NCBI GenBank assembly: GCA_964640175.1
Contig: CAZXFW010000005.1
Location: forward strand, 1-64,000
Length of the DNA stretch: 64,000 bases
Direction of reading: 5' to 3'
From: JACKDX01 sp964640175
GTDB taxonomy: Bacteria > Myxococcota_A > Polyangia > Polyangiales > GCA-016699535
Positions 42,732 through 52,113 of this stretch are shown piece after piece. The translations under genes and the position numbers were made by a program. A model generated the notes under the pieces. That model was not told the DNA's origin and made no database searches. It saw nothing but the letters and a program-made list of their open reading frames with translations. The first letter of the stretch is position 1, and every line of letters starts with the position of its first letter.

Positions 42732-44054
42732 TTAAGTAACTCTTTCGGATTTTACGCCAATACCATAATAGCTGAATCCTTGTTGTGGCAGTTGGTACGA
42801 AGACCAGATGTTCCGACCGTCAATCAACACAGGCTGCGCTAAGCTTGCTTTGACGCGATTGAAGTCTGGGTTCTGATATTGTCGCCACTCTGTGACTAAG
42901 ACGAGCGCATGCGCGCCTTCCAACGCTTGGTAAGCGTCGTCGCATGTTTCGATACCGTCTCGTACGACCGAGCGTAGGACATCCAGTGCTTGCGGGTCGT
43001 GCACCACAGGTAGAGCGCCCTCAGTGATCAGGCCTTCGATCAACGTAAGGGTTGGGGATTCCCGGATGTCGTCGGTCCGTGGTTTAAACGCAGCGCCCCA
43101 GATGGCAATGCGTTTTGCACGTAAGTCGCCTTCGTAATGCCGTTTGAGTTTACGCAGCAAGACGCCTTTCTGACGGTCGTTGACATGCGTGATGGCACGG
43201 GTGATTTCCAAATCGACGCCATGTTCTTGTCCCATATGGGCTAAAGCAGCCACGTCTTTGGGGAAGCATGAACCTCCATAGCCTGGTCCTGCAAACAAAA
43301 ATGCACTTCCAATTCGACTGTCACTCCCGATGCCTTCACGGACACTGTTGATATCGGCGCCTACTTTCTCGCAAAGATGAGAAAGCTCGTTCATGAGAGA
43401 AATGCGAAGGGCAAGCATGGTGTTGGCGACGTATTTGGTGAGCTCCGCGCTTTCAGGCTCCATCCACAAGACGCGGTCTCGTTGACGGGACAACGGTTTA
43501 TACAAGCGCTCCATTACCTTGCGCGCATATTCGTCTTCTTGGCTATATCCCACGATGATTCGATCGGGATGCAGGAAATCCTTGATGGCGTCGCCTTCTT
43601 TGAGAAATTCCGGGTTGGAGACGACATGCACGGGAAAAGAAGACGCCTGCTCGGCAATGCGTCTTGCACGCGCGTTGGTTCCCACGGGCACGGTGCTTTT
43701 AAGCACCAGGACAAGCCGTTGCGTGCAGTGTTTGGCAAGCTGTTCAACGGCATCATCAACGGCCAGGAGATTGGCTGCGCCATCGCTGCGTTGGGGTGTG
43801 CCAACTGCGACAAAGACAATGTCCTTGTTCTTGATACTGGCTGCCAGGTCAGTTGAAAATGTCAGGCGCCCTTGCGCAATATTACGACTGACAAGGTCTG
43901 AAAGGCCCGGCTCAAAAAAGGGAACCTTTCCTTGTTGGAGGGTTTCGATCTTTGCCGCGTCCAGATCCACGCAGCAAACATTGTTGCCCATTTCAGCGAA
44001 TCCCGTGCCACTTACTAGGCCGACATAGCCTGTTCCCACCATACAAATATTCAT
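42732..44054 (-). CDS. ugd: UDP-glucose 6-dehydrogenase
   Basis: Oxidises UDP-glucose to UDP-glucuronate with two NAD+; 440 residues. The motif NICMVGTGYVGLVSGTGFAEMGN is the classical start, and VAVGTPQRSDGAANLLAVDDAV is the next signature. The catalytic Cys263 is in GYGGSCFPKDVAAL. The C-terminal part has AIWGAAFKPRTDDIRESPTLTLI and the last ~100 residues complete the fold. The 96-bp gap upstream of its ATG, before the aminopeptidase gene, holds no gene. UDP-GlcA could feed the polysaccharide or be converted further. Confidence 0.93.
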   Translation of the reverse strand: MNICMVGTGYVGLVSGTGFAEMGNNVCCVDLDAAKIETLQQGKVPFFEPGLSDLVSRNIAQGRLTFSTDLAASIKNKDIVFVAVGTPQRSDGAANLLAVDDAVEQLAKHCTQRLVLVLKSTVPVGTNARARRIAEQASSFPVHVVSNPEFLKEGDAIKDFLHPDRIIVGYSQEDEYARKVMERLYKPLSRQRDRVLWMEPESAELTKYVANTMLALRISLMNELSHLCEKVGADINSVREGIGSDSRIGSAFLFAGPGYGGSCFPKDVAALAHMGQEHGVDLEITRAITHVNDRQKGVLLRKLKRHYEGDLRAKRIAIWGAAFKPRTDDIRESPTLTLIEGLITEGALPVVHDPQALDVLRSVVRDGIETCDDAYQALEGAHALVLVTEWRQYQNPDFNRVKASLAQPVLIDGRNIWSSYQLPQQGFSYYGIGVKSERVT

Positions 44055-44150
44055 GATCTAGCTACCTTGCTGCTCGATTAGCTTTAACTCGAACGAACTG
44101 CAAGCGAATGGCATTGGCGTACCAAGGCGGATCTCTGATAGATCGAACCG

Positions 44151-45464
44151 CTAAAACTGATGGAAGAATGCCTCAAGCAAAGCAGAGAGCTGATAAAGAT
44201 CTGCGCCAGAGGCCATTTCACGCACGGAGTGCATGGCTAACAAGGGGCTTCCGATATCCAGGGTTCGAATGCCTAAGCGGGCGGCTGTCAAAGGACCTAC
44301 CGTGCTTCCACACGCCAGATCGGAGCGGCTGACAAAGTGCTGTAAAGGTATGTTGGCTTGCTGACACAATAGCCTTAGTCGAGCCCATCCCTCGCCATCG
44401 GTGGCATAGGATTGGTTGGCATTGGTTTTTAGTACAGGGCCTCCTCCCAAAATAGGGCGGTGTGTCGGTTCATGCTGCTCGGCATAGTTAGGGTGAACCG
44501 CATGCGCCATGTCGGCGGACAGACATGTGCTTTGTGCCATGGTTCTTCCCCACGTTTGCGGATCGCGTGCGTTTTCACTGACCGTAGCAACGACACGTGT
44601 AAGGATGTCCCGAAGAAAAGAGGAGTCTGCTCCGACCACACTGCCGCTGCCGCATTCTTCGTGGTCAAAAAGCACGAGTACGTGCGTCGTGACGCCTGTA
44701 GGGGCTTCGGCGATAGCGTTCAGCCCGGCGTAACAACACGCGAGGTCATCCAAGCGCGGTGCAAAAACGAACTCGTTCGCGTGCCCCCCTTGCGTACTGG
44801 GCTGGCAGTCATAGAGCACTAAATCCCATCCTTGGATGGGTGTTCCAACGGAATCGGGCAAGGTATCGTGGAGTTCTTCGCGAAGCCGTTCTTGTAGGTC
44901 AAACGCACCTGAACTCTTGAGTCCAACAATGGGCACCAAGTGCTGTTGGGCATTGAGCTTTAGCCCTTCACTATTCACGCTGCGATTGAGATGAATGGCC
45001 AGGTTGGGAATACGAACCAAAGGTTGTTTGATATGCACCAAATGCGACGTTAGTGCCTCTGGTGTGTCACCAACCAGCACTCGTCCCGCCAACGACAAAT
45101 CTCTATCGAGCCAGGTGCTCCACAATGGAGAGCCATACACCTCGGTGGCCAACTGACGATATCCTTGTTGCTCTCGGCAGGGCAGGGGCTTGATACGCAA
45201 GGTGGGCGAGTCGGTGTGTGCCGCCACAATTCGCATGCCTGTCTCTTCAAGAGGGGCTTGGCCAAGAGATATCGCGATTAAGCTTGAGCCTCCTCGTTCT
45301 ATATAAAATTGGCGATGTACGCTTAGATCCCAGGTATCGGTTTCCTTAAGACGGGTAAACCCTTTATTTCGCAAGATTGTCGAAGCTTGAGCGACCGCGT
45401 GAAATGGCGTCGGGCTATGATCGACGTAATCCAGCAGTGTTTGGACGAAGTCTTCCCGGTTCAT
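44151..45464 (-). CDS. apeB: M18-family aminopeptidase
   Basis: A cytoplasmic zinc aminopeptidase of 437 residues, M18 family (aspartyl aminopeptidase/ApeB), removing N-terminal residues from peptides. Metal and catalytic elements seen are AAHTDSPTLRIKP, APRLDDLACCYAGLNAI, LVLFDHEECGSGSVVGADSSFL and SADMAHAVHPNY. The C-terminal GIRTLDIGSPLLAMHSVREMASG completes the metal site. It is preceded by a good -10 box. It lies outside the polysaccharide locus and is probably a housekeeping gene; the nearest neighbours share no obvious pathway with it. Confidence 0.92.
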   Translation of the reverse strand: MNREDFVQTLLDYVDHSPTPFHAVAQASTILRNKGFTRLKETDTWDLSVHRQFYIERGGSSLIAISLGQAPLEETGMRIVAAHTDSPTLRIKPLPCREQQGYRQLATEVYGSPLWSTWLDRDLSLAGRVLVGDTPEALTSHLVHIKQPLVRIPNLAIHLNRSVNSEGLKLNAQQHLVPIVGLKSSGAFDLQERLREELHDTLPDSVGTPIQGWDLVLYDCQPSTQGGHANEFVFAPRLDDLACCYAGLNAIAEAPTGVTTHVLVLFDHEECGSGSVVGADSSFLRDILTRVVATVSENARDPQTWGRTMAQSTCLSADMAHAVHPNYAEQHEPTHRPILGGGPVLKTNANQSYATDGEGWARLRLLCQQANIPLQHFVSRSDLACGSTVGPLTAARLGIRTLDIGSPLLAMHSVREMASGADLYQLSALLEAFFHQF

Positions 45465-45474
45465 GCAAAGCTAC

Positions 45475-45503
45475 ATTATACTCATGGATGAAGGGGACGT
45501 GAA
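45475..45503 (-). promoter_or_regulatory. Candidate promoter for apeB
   Basis: On the minus strand a perfect TATAAT (45480-45475) has TTCACG (45503-45498) upstream, with 17 bp between. Initiation would fall near 45468, only about four bases before the apeB ATG at 45464, so the message would be nearly leaderless. The -10 is strong; the -35 matches at four of six positions. Confidence 0.42.
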
Positions 45504-45508
45504 AATAG

Positions 45509-46420
45509 ATGTCAAACCTTAACGGAGTGCCGAAAGAAGTCTCGGTTTACGAGGTTTCACCTCGTGATGGTCTTCAAAACGAGGCCGCGACGGTTCCAAC
45601 CACTCGCAAGGTTCGCTTGATTGAAGCCTTGGTGGCATCGGGACTCCGGCGAATTGAAGTGACGAGTTTTGTATCGCCCCGATGGGTGCCACAGCTTGCG
45701 GATGCGGAACAGGTCGTGCGCAGTCTTGGCAAAGGACAGTTTTCAGCGCTCTGTCCTAATCTGAAAGGTCTTGAGCGCGCCTTAGCGGTTGGAATCAAAG
45801 AGATTGCGGTGTTTATGAGTGCCAGCAACACGCATAATCAAAAAAACGTCAACGCAACCGTCGAGGAAACACTGCTGACGTTTCGAGAATTGATTCCCGC
45901 CGCACGTTCTCATGGTTTGCGTGTCAGAGGATACGTCTCGACCGTCTGGGGCTGCCCGTACGAAGGCGTGGTTAATCCACAAGTCTCCTATACGCTTTGC
46001 CAAGAATTGCTGTCGCTAGGGTGTTATCAAGTGTCATTGGGTGACACCATCGGTGTCGCAACTCCCAAAGACATTGAAACAGTGCTGCGCTTGTATGGGA
46101 TGGAAATTTCTAGCGAACAAATTGCGTTGCACCTTCACGACACCCGCGGCACTGCGCTGGCGAATGTATTGATGGGCTTGCAAATGGGTGTGCGTTGTTT
46201 TGATAGTTCAGTGGCTGGGCTGGGTGGCTGTCCCTATGCTCCCGGCGCAGCGGGCAATGTTGCCACAGAGGACCTGGTTTACATGTTGCGTGGCATGGGC
46301 ATTGAAACCGGCATCGATTTGGATAAGCTTTGGGAAGCAGGCCGTGTGGCTGAGGCGGTTATCGGGCGTGGGCTGCCTGGCAAAGTGCACAAAGCAGGCG
46401 TGCGTTCGCTAAGACGCTGA
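45509..46420 (+). CDS. mvaB: Hydroxymethylglutaryl-CoA lyase
   Basis: Cleaves HMG-CoA to acetyl-CoA and acetoacetate, the last step of leucine degradation. The 303-residue protein begins VSVYEVSPRDGLQNEAATV, with the conserved metal-binding Asp and the RDGLQNE motif. RRIEVTSFVSPRWVPQLADAE is diagnostic. His residues of the metal site are in ALHLHDTRGTALAN, and the active-site cysteine loop is VAGLGGCPYAPGAAGNVATED. The length is normal for a cytosolic enzyme. The usual partner genes of the leucine pathway are not in this window. Confidence 0.93.
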   Translation: MSNLNGVPKEVSVYEVSPRDGLQNEAATVPTTRKVRLIEALVASGLRRIEVTSFVSPRWVPQLADAEQVVRSLGKGQFSALCPNLKGLERALAVGIKEIAVFMSASNTHNQKNVNATVEETLLTFRELIPAARSHGLRVRGYVSTVWGCPYEGVVNPQVSYTLCQELLSLGCYQVSLGDTIGVATPKDIETVLRLYGMEISSEQIALHLHDTRGTALANVLMGLQMGVRCFDSSVAGLGGCPYAPGAAGNVATEDLVYMLRGMGIETGIDLDKLWEAGRVAEAVIGRGLPGKVHKAGVRSLRR

Positions 46421-46511
46421 AATGGCCCAGAGATATGTTCAAATCATGATGGTGTATCCGAAGGCATTTTGTGCTAAGAGCGTCTGGCTCGGTTTGTGAG
46501 AACACAATGCC

Positions 46512-47246
46512 ATGCTGGCTGCATTTTCACTGGGTTTAGCTGCGGGACTGTTGAGTTCGCCACATTGCGTGGCGATGTGTGGTCCATTGGCGACATTTGC
46601 ATGTGCACAGGCACGTTCTCGCTATGCTGTTTTGAACTATCAAGCAGGACGGCTTTTGGGCTATGGCCTGTTAGGGGCGATTGCAGGCTGGAGTGGACAT
46701 GCTTTACGGCAACAGCTGACCAGCGCATGGGCCTCTGCTTTATGGTCCTGGTTGCTCGCATTTGTATTGGGCCTGACGGCAGTGCGGCTGCTCCGCAAGC
46801 CTAACAGCCTGGTTTCGACACAACGCCTGCGGAGAGAAAATCGCGTCGCAACACTTTGGTCAAGATTGGCTGCTCGACTGTCGCAGCGACCGACCGCGCT
46901 TGGAGCATTGACTGGGCTTTTGCCATGTGGTGCATTGGCGAGTGCGCTTGTAATTGCAGCGGGCACGGGCTCTATCGCAAGTGGTCTGCTTTGCATGGTG
47001 GGTTTTGCGTTGGCAAGCGGCATTGGGTTGATCGCTTTAGGCTGGATGAGTCATCGAGTTTCGTTGCTTCGTCAGCATTGGGCGCGCCTGGCTCTGGCAA
47101 GCGTTTTCATGGCAGGGGGAGTGGTTTTTGCATTGCGTCCTTTGCCTGCGTTGCTTCGCCAATCGTCGGATTGTTGCGCTGCTTCCGGCAGCAATTATTT
47201 AAACACGACCAGCGCTGAGGCGCGAGTGTTAAAGAGCCATCTTTAG
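46512..47246 (+). CDS. SafE/TauE-like membrane protein of the cbb3 operon
   Basis: A 244-residue protein with about six TM helices, related to the sulfite exporter TauE/SafE group (COG2836) often found beside cbb3 oxidase and ccoI genes. Near its start is the probable metal-binding motif SSPHCVAMCGPLATFA, which suggests copper handling. TM segments follow in repeating Leu/Ala/Gly-rich stretches, with GLLPCGALASALVIAAG near residue 135. It begins the operon: the ccoI gene follows after six bases. A role in copper or redox supply for the oxidase is inferred from context. Confidence 0.72.
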   Translation: MLAAFSLGLAAGLLSSPHCVAMCGPLATFACAQARSRYAVLNYQAGRLLGYGLLGAIAGWSGHALRQQLTSAWASALWSWLLAFVLGLTAVRLLRKPNSLVSTQRLRRENRVATLWSRLAARLSQRPTALGALTGLLPCGALASALVIAAGTGSIASGLLCMVGFALASGIGLIALGWMSHRVSLLRQHWARLALASVFMAGGVVFALRPLPALLRQSSDCCAASGSNYLNTTSAEARVLKSHL

Positions 47247-47252
47247 AGACGT

Positions 47253-49610
47253 ATGCTTCTTGCGGATTCGACACCCTCGCGACAATGTTTGCATTGCGCT
47301 CTTCCTTTGGCCGCAAGTCAGGAGTCGTTTTGCTGCATAGGCTGTCAAGCCGTGTATTATTTGCTTCATGAGCAGAAGCTCACACGGTTTTATGAACTGC
47401 GAAAAGGGCGCGGCGTTCCTGTGCAAACGGCTTCTTCCCTGCAACATGAGCCTTTGTGGCTAGAGCAATTGGAGCAGAGCATTGTATCGCAAGGAGAACT
47501 TCGGCGCATTGAGCTGGATGTTCAGGGATTACATTGCTCTGGCTGCATCTGGCTTTTTCAGCAGATATTTCAACGTTTTGAAGGCGCGGAGCATATCGTC
47601 GTTAATCCTGCGCTTGGTCATTGCGAGCTTATAACGCGCCCAAGTTTCAAGTTTCGGGAGTGGTTAAGCCACATGCAACAGTTTGGGTATGTGTTTGGTC
47701 CTAGTCAAGGTCGAACATCCCGCGGAGCAGACCGGTTGTTGTTGCGTTTGGGCGTGTGCATGGCTTTGGCAGGCAATGCCATGTTGCTTGCCTTGGCGAT
47801 GTACTTTGGCCTCAAAGACGGCGTGGTGCACCGCGTGTTTATGTGGGCGAGTTTCGGGCTTTCAGCGCTTGCGGTGGTTGTGGGCGGAAGCGTATTTATA
47901 GCTTCAGCATTTCGTGCGCTGCGACGCGGCGTACTGCATTTTGATTTACCCATCGCGTTAGGCATCCTGCTGGCCTTCGCCGGGTCGACCTACGTGTTGT
48001 GGCTAGGGCGTTCAGAGGGCATTTACTATGACACATTAACCATTTTCATTGCACTTATGGTGCTGGGGCGTTGGCTTCGGGAACGTGCGTTGCAGCGCAA
48101 TCGCGCTCAGCTATTAAAGGACGAAGCGGTCGAGCAGTTGTGGGCACGTCGAGTGCGAGGAGGCAATGTTGAGCTGGTCCGGAACGCTTCCATTCAACAA
48201 GGCGATCAATTGCTGTTGGCTTTGGGTGATCTTGTGCCTGTCAACGCTGAGTTGCTTGATGAGCATGCAAGCTGTTCACTTGACTGGATCAACGGCGAAA
48301 GCGAACCACGTCTATTTCGCCAAGGCGACGCTATTCCCGCAGGTGCGTTTAGTCTTGGAACACATTCGGTGCGTGTGCGTGCCTCAACGGATTTTACGCA
48401 ATCTTCGTTGCGTAGTCTCTTAGGAGCACTTAGTCGACACGAGGTGCCAAGTCGATTTTGGCAGTGGCTTGCCGCTAGCTATACACTAACGGTTCTGGCG
48501 ACTGCCACAGTGGTATTTGTGGCATGGCTGCTCGGGTCGAACGATTTGGTGCGTGCCATTGAAGTGACTACGGCAGTGCTTGTGGTCACGTGTCCTTGCG
48601 CGTTTGGCATTGCCACTCCGCTAGCGTATGAACTTGCTCATACGGGGTTGCGTCGCCGAGGGCTTTTTGTGTGTAAGGCCGACTTCCTTGAACGGGCTAA
48701 AGAGGTAACCTCTGTGGTGTTTGATAAAACGGGCACCTTGACGACGGGCAAGTTGCGCATCCGTAATCCGCAATGCATGGCTGAACTATCCAGCCATGAT
48801 CGGCATGTGCTTTACAACATGGCTGTTCGAAGCAGTCATCCCAAAAGCCTAGCGTTGGTGCAAGCGCTTGTGCCGTATGCGATCACGTTTGATGAGGCTT
48901 TTACCGTGCAGGAATGGCCTGGCCTTGGCCTTGAACTCCAAGCTGCCGGGCATGTGTATCGCTTAGGTAACCCGCGCTGGATAACGTCTGATGCGAGTTC
49001 CGAAGAAGGAGATATGGCGTTTGCTGTTGATAACAACATTCGATTTCAAATACAGGCTGAAGAAACATTAAGGCCAGATGCGGTTTTAGAAATTGCCAAG
49101 CTTGCAAATCTTGGTTATCAGGTGTCGATCTTGAGTGGTGACCGTCACATGCGTGTTCAACAGCTAGCTGTACAGGTGGGAGTTTTAGAGGATCGCGTAT
49201 GGGCGGAGCATGATCCGAAACAAAAGGCTGAGTGGATTTCCGCGCATGCTCCTGAAAAGACGTTGATGTTGGGCGATGGCGTTAATGACAGTCTTGCCGT
49301 AGCTCAAGCGCTTTGCTCTGGGACGCCTGCCTTGGATCGACCTTTCATGGCAGCAAGAACAGACTTTTATCTAGCAACTGCGGGGATTGCGCCTGTGACG
49401 CTGGCGTTGACAGTGGCGCATCGATTGGCGAAGGTCGTGCGGGTCAATCTCGCTTTGGCAGTGATATACAACATAGGTGCTGTGGCGCTTTCAGCTGCTG
49501 GATGGATGAGCCCCTGGCTTGCTGCAATTGCCATGCCAAGCAGCTCGCTGGTGCTGATTGGCGGGACCCTTGGTGCGTTTTCTCCGCGGAGTTCAGTATG
49601 GAAATCTTAA
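47253..49610 (+). CDS. ccoI: Copper-transporting P-type ATPase for cbb3 assembly
   Basis: A P1B-type ATPase of 785 residues, FixI/CcoI type, which exports copper for oxidase maturation. The N-terminus has CLHCALPLAASQESFCCIGC, a Cys-rich metal-binding module typical of CcoI, then an HMA-like domain with HCSGCIWLF. The ion-binding motif is Cys447-Pro-Cys449 (VVTCPCAFGIATPLAY). The phosphorylation Asp491 lies in FDKTGTLTTGK, and LMLGDGVNDSLAVAQA is the ATP-binding/hinge region. About eight TM helices are expected. It overlaps the ccoS start by 13 bp. Confidence 0.95.
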   Translation: MLLADSTPSRQCLHCALPLAASQESFCCIGCQAVYYLLHEQKLTRFYELRKGRGVPVQTASSLQHEPLWLEQLEQSIVSQGELRRIELDVQGLHCSGCIWLFQQIFQRFEGAEHIVVNPALGHCELITRPSFKFREWLSHMQQFGYVFGPSQGRTSRGADRLLLRLGVCMALAGNAMLLALAMYFGLKDGVVHRVFMWASFGLSALAVVVGGSVFIASAFRALRRGVLHFDLPIALGILLAFAGSTYVLWLGRSEGIYYDTLTIFIALMVLGRWLRERALQRNRAQLLKDEAVEQLWARRVRGGNVELVRNASIQQGDQLLLALGDLVPVNAELLDEHASCSLDWINGESEPRLFRQGDAIPAGAFSLGTHSVRVRASTDFTQSSLRSLLGALSRHEVPSRFWQWLAASYTLTVLATATVVFVAWLLGSNDLVRAIEVTTAVLVVTCPCAFGIATPLAYELAHTGLRRRGLFVCKADFLERAKEVTSVVFDKTGTLTTGKLRIRNPQCMAELSSHDRHVLYNMAVRSSHPKSLALVQALVPYAITFDEAFTVQEWPGLGLELQAAGHVYRLGNPRWITSDASSEEGDMAFAVDNNIRFQIQAEETLRPDAVLEIAKLANLGYQVSILSGDRHMRVQQLAVQVGVLEDRVWAEHDPKQKAEWISAHAPEKTLMLGDGVNDSLAVAQALCSGTPALDRPFMAARTDFYLATAGIAPVTLALTVAHRLAKVVRVNLALAVIYNIGAVALSAAGWMSPWLAAIAMPSSSLVLIGGTLGAFSPRSSVWKS

Positions 49611-49765
49611 TTTTACTTATATTTGTCAGTTTGATGCTGGTGCTGATGGCCGTGGGATTTTTTTTGTGGAACGTGCTTCAGGCCAATCATCACCATGTGG
49701 ATAGGCTGGCGCTTATGCCACTCGAAGAAGAGCGTTCTTCCCATGTAGACCCAGGAGTTCAGTAA
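49598..49765 (+). CDS. ccoS: cbb3 oxidase maturation protein CcoS
   Basis: A 55-residue single-TM protein needed to assemble cbb3 oxidase. The TM helix is ILILLIFVSLMLVLMAVGFFLWNV, with a short cytoplasmic tail starting LQANHHHVDRL. The longer open frame from 49313 overlaps ccoI and is not credible; the ATG at 49598 gives the family length. It lies between ccoI and ccoNO, with its stop overlapping the ccoNO start (TAATG). Confidence 0.9.
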   Translation: MEILILLIFVSLMLVLMAVGFFLWNVLQANHHHVDRLALMPLEEERSSHVDPGVQ

Positions 49766-52113
49766 TGCAAACGTCACGAATCACTTACAATGACACCATA
49801 TCACGCCAGTTCGTCTTAGCTGCGGTCGGTTGGGGCATTGTTGGCATGTTGGTGGGAGTGTTGGTTGCGCTCCAACTTGCGTTCTGGCAAGCCAACTTGC
49901 CGCCCTATCTCACGTTTGGAAGGTTGCGGCCGCTTCATACGAACGCTGTGATTTTTGCGTTTGTGGGCAACATGATGTTCGCGGGTGTGTATTATTCCAC
50001 ACAGCGTTTGCTCAAGCAGCGGCTTGCTTCAGATGTATTGGCGAAGATTCACTTTTGGGGCTGGCAGTGCATCATCGTCTCAGCGGCTGTTACGTTGCCT
50101 TTGGGGTTTACGCAGGCTAAGGAATACGCAGAGCTGGAATGGCCTATCGACATTGCCATTGCGGTCATATGGGTTGTCTTTGCAATTAATTTCTTTTGGA
50201 CTCTGGCGCGTCGGAATGAGAAACATCTGTACGTTGCGTTGTGGTTTTACATTGCCACCATCGTTACCGTGGCGATGCTTCACATCGTCAACAGTTTTGC
50301 GATTCCACTTCAGCTGTTCAAAAGCTATTCGGTTTTTGCGGGCGTTCAAGATGCCCTGGTGCAGTGGTGGTACGGCCATAATGCGGTGGCTTTCTTTTTA
50401 ACCACCCCCATTTTGGGCATCATGTATTACTTTCTCCCAAAAGCGGCCGATCGGCCTGTTTTCTCGTATCGTCTTTCAATCATTCACTTTTGGTCCCTGG
50501 TGTTTATCTACATCTGGGCCGGCCCCCATCATTTGCTCTATACGGCGTTGCCTGATTGGGCACAGACCCTGGGCATGCTGTTTAGCTTGATGCTTTGGGC
50601 GCCCAGTTGGGGCGGGATGCTCAACGGGCTACTGACGCTACGGGGGGGCTGGGACAGGCTACGTACCGATCCGGTGCTTAAGTTCTTTGCGGCGGCTGTC
50701 ACCTTCTATGGCATGGCCACGTTCGAAGGCCCTTTGCTTTCCATTAAGAGTGTCAGCGGATTAGCACATTATACCGACTGGATCATTGGCCACGTTCACG
50801 CAGGTGGGCTTGGTTGGAACGGCTTCATGGCGGCAGGCATGTTTTACTGGATGGTGCCTCGGCTGTACGACACCAAGCTTTATTCACGTTCTGCCGCGAA
50901 TGCTCACTTTTATGTAGGGACGTTTGGGATTGTGCTCTACGTCGCCTCGATGTGGATTGCAGGTGTTACCCAGGGCTTGATGTGGCGTGCGCAAAACGAT
51001 GCCGGTGGTTTGCTTTACCCCGACTTCGTTGAAACATTATTGGCGCTTCGCCCGATGTACTGGACCCGACTTGTGGGGGGCAGCCTATACTTGATTGGGT
51101 TTTGTGTGATGGCTTGGAACCTCTGGATGACTGCCAGAAGTGGTAAAGCCGTGGATGGCGAAGTGCAGGTGGTGATCGACAGGCCTGCTGCGTTGGCTTC
51201 CGAGGATAGCGTCCCGTGGTCCAAATTGATATTTGGCAAACCTGTGATGTTGGCGTTGGTTGTGGGCGCGCTATTGGCGTTGATGGTCATGACCAATGTG
51301 ATTGCCGGTACGCTGTTGGTGGTTCTTGCGTTTTCTGTGGCGCTGATTGGTGGTTTGGCGCTGGTATCAAACAAAGACGAAGGTCCGGCATGGCATCGGC
51401 TTTTAGAGGGGCGCGGAGTAATTTTCACATCGTTGGTTGTCGTAGCCGCGATCATTGGAGGCGTTGCCGAAATCGTGCCCGCAGTCGTGGCTGCTCCTGA
51501 AGCGATTCGTTCCAGTAAGAACGCGCCGTACTCTGCTTTAGAGCTTGAAGGGCGTGATGCGTACATTCAAGAGGGGTGTTACGTGTGCCATTCTCAGATG
51601 ATTCGGCCGTTTGTGTGGGAATCTGCGCGTTATGGAGCTGTTTCGAACGCCGACGATTCTGTGTTTGATCACCCGTTTCAATGGGGATCGCGACGCATTG
51701 GACCAGACTTGGCGCGCGTAGGAAGCAAATATTCCAATCTTTGGCATTTTAAACACATGCTCAATCCACGCGAAATTTCTCCCGGATCCAACATGCCGCC
51801 GTATCCACATTTGGCCAAATCCCCCATCCATTGGGACACAATTCCTGATAAACTTCGCTCCATGCGAATGCTTGGCGTGCCGTATACGCCTGCGCAGATT
51901 CAAGGCGCTACCCTTGATGCGCAACAACAAGCGCAAAATATTGTCACGGATCTCAAAGCACAGGGAGTTACAACCGTACGGGACGACAGCCAGCTTGTTG
52001 CCTTGATCGCATACTTGCAACGGTTGGGACACAAAACGTCACACAGCTCTGCGGCTGATCAACAATCCGCCAAGCAGGCTCAGCTTGAAACTGAGAAGGG
52101 AGTGACACCATGA
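49765..52113 (+). CDS. ccoNO: Fused cbb3 oxidase subunits I and II (CcoN-CcoO)
   Basis: A 782-residue fusion of the catalytic subunit I with the cytochrome c subunit II. The CcoN part (about 1-475) has 12 TM helices: haem ligand in LRPLHTNAVIF, CuB ligands near WWYGHNAVAFFL and GPHHLLYTALPDW, and the haem pair GHVHAGGLGWN (His343/345). Two to three extra TM segments link to a CcoO-like domain from about 590. That domain has the c-type haem motif C605-Y-V-C608-H609 (EGCYVCHSQMIRPF), HPFQWGSRRIGPDLARVGSKYSN, and axial Met in SNMPPY. Most cbb3 operons have separate ccoN and ccoO. It terminates with a four-base overlap with the ccoQ start. Confidence 0.94.
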   Translation: MQTSRITYNDTISRQFVLAAVGWGIVGMLVGVLVALQLAFWQANLPPYLTFGRLRPLHTNAVIFAFVGNMMFAGVYYSTQRLLKQRLASDVLAKIHFWGWQCIIVSAAVTLPLGFTQAKEYAELEWPIDIAIAVIWVVFAINFFWTLARRNEKHLYVALWFYIATIVTVAMLHIVNSFAIPLQLFKSYSVFAGVQDALVQWWYGHNAVAFFLTTPILGIMYYFLPKAADRPVFSYRLSIIHFWSLVFIYIWAGPHHLLYTALPDWAQTLGMLFSLMLWAPSWGGMLNGLLTLRGGWDRLRTDPVLKFFAAAVTFYGMATFEGPLLSIKSVSGLAHYTDWIIGHVHAGGLGWNGFMAAGMFYWMVPRLYDTKLYSRSAANAHFYVGTFGIVLYVASMWIAGVTQGLMWRAQNDAGGLLYPDFVETLLALRPMYWTRLVGGSLYLIGFCVMAWNLWMTARSGKAVDGEVQVVIDRPAALASEDSVPWSKLIFGKPVMLALVVGALLALMVMTNVIAGTLLVVLAFSVALIGGLALVSNKDEGPAWHRLLEGRGVIFTSLVVVAAIIGGVAEIVPAVVAAPEAIRSSKNAPYSALELEGRDAYIQEGCYVCHSQMIRPFVWESARYGAVSNADDSVFDHPFQWGSRRIGPDLARVGSKYSNLWHFKHMLNPREISPGSNMPPYPHLAKSPIHWDTIPDKLRSMRMLGVPYTPAQIQGATLDAQQQAQNIVTDLKAQGVTTVRDDSQLVALIAYLQRLGHKTSHSSAADQQSAKQAQLETEKGVTP

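Noticed and set aside
43377..43856. Plus-strand open frame of 159 codons inside ugd
   Set aside because: It is antisense to a confidently identified dehydrogenase and has no recognisable domain.
49313..49597. Longer frame in front of ccoS
   Set aside because: It is the shadow of ccoI in another frame and lacks CcoS character.
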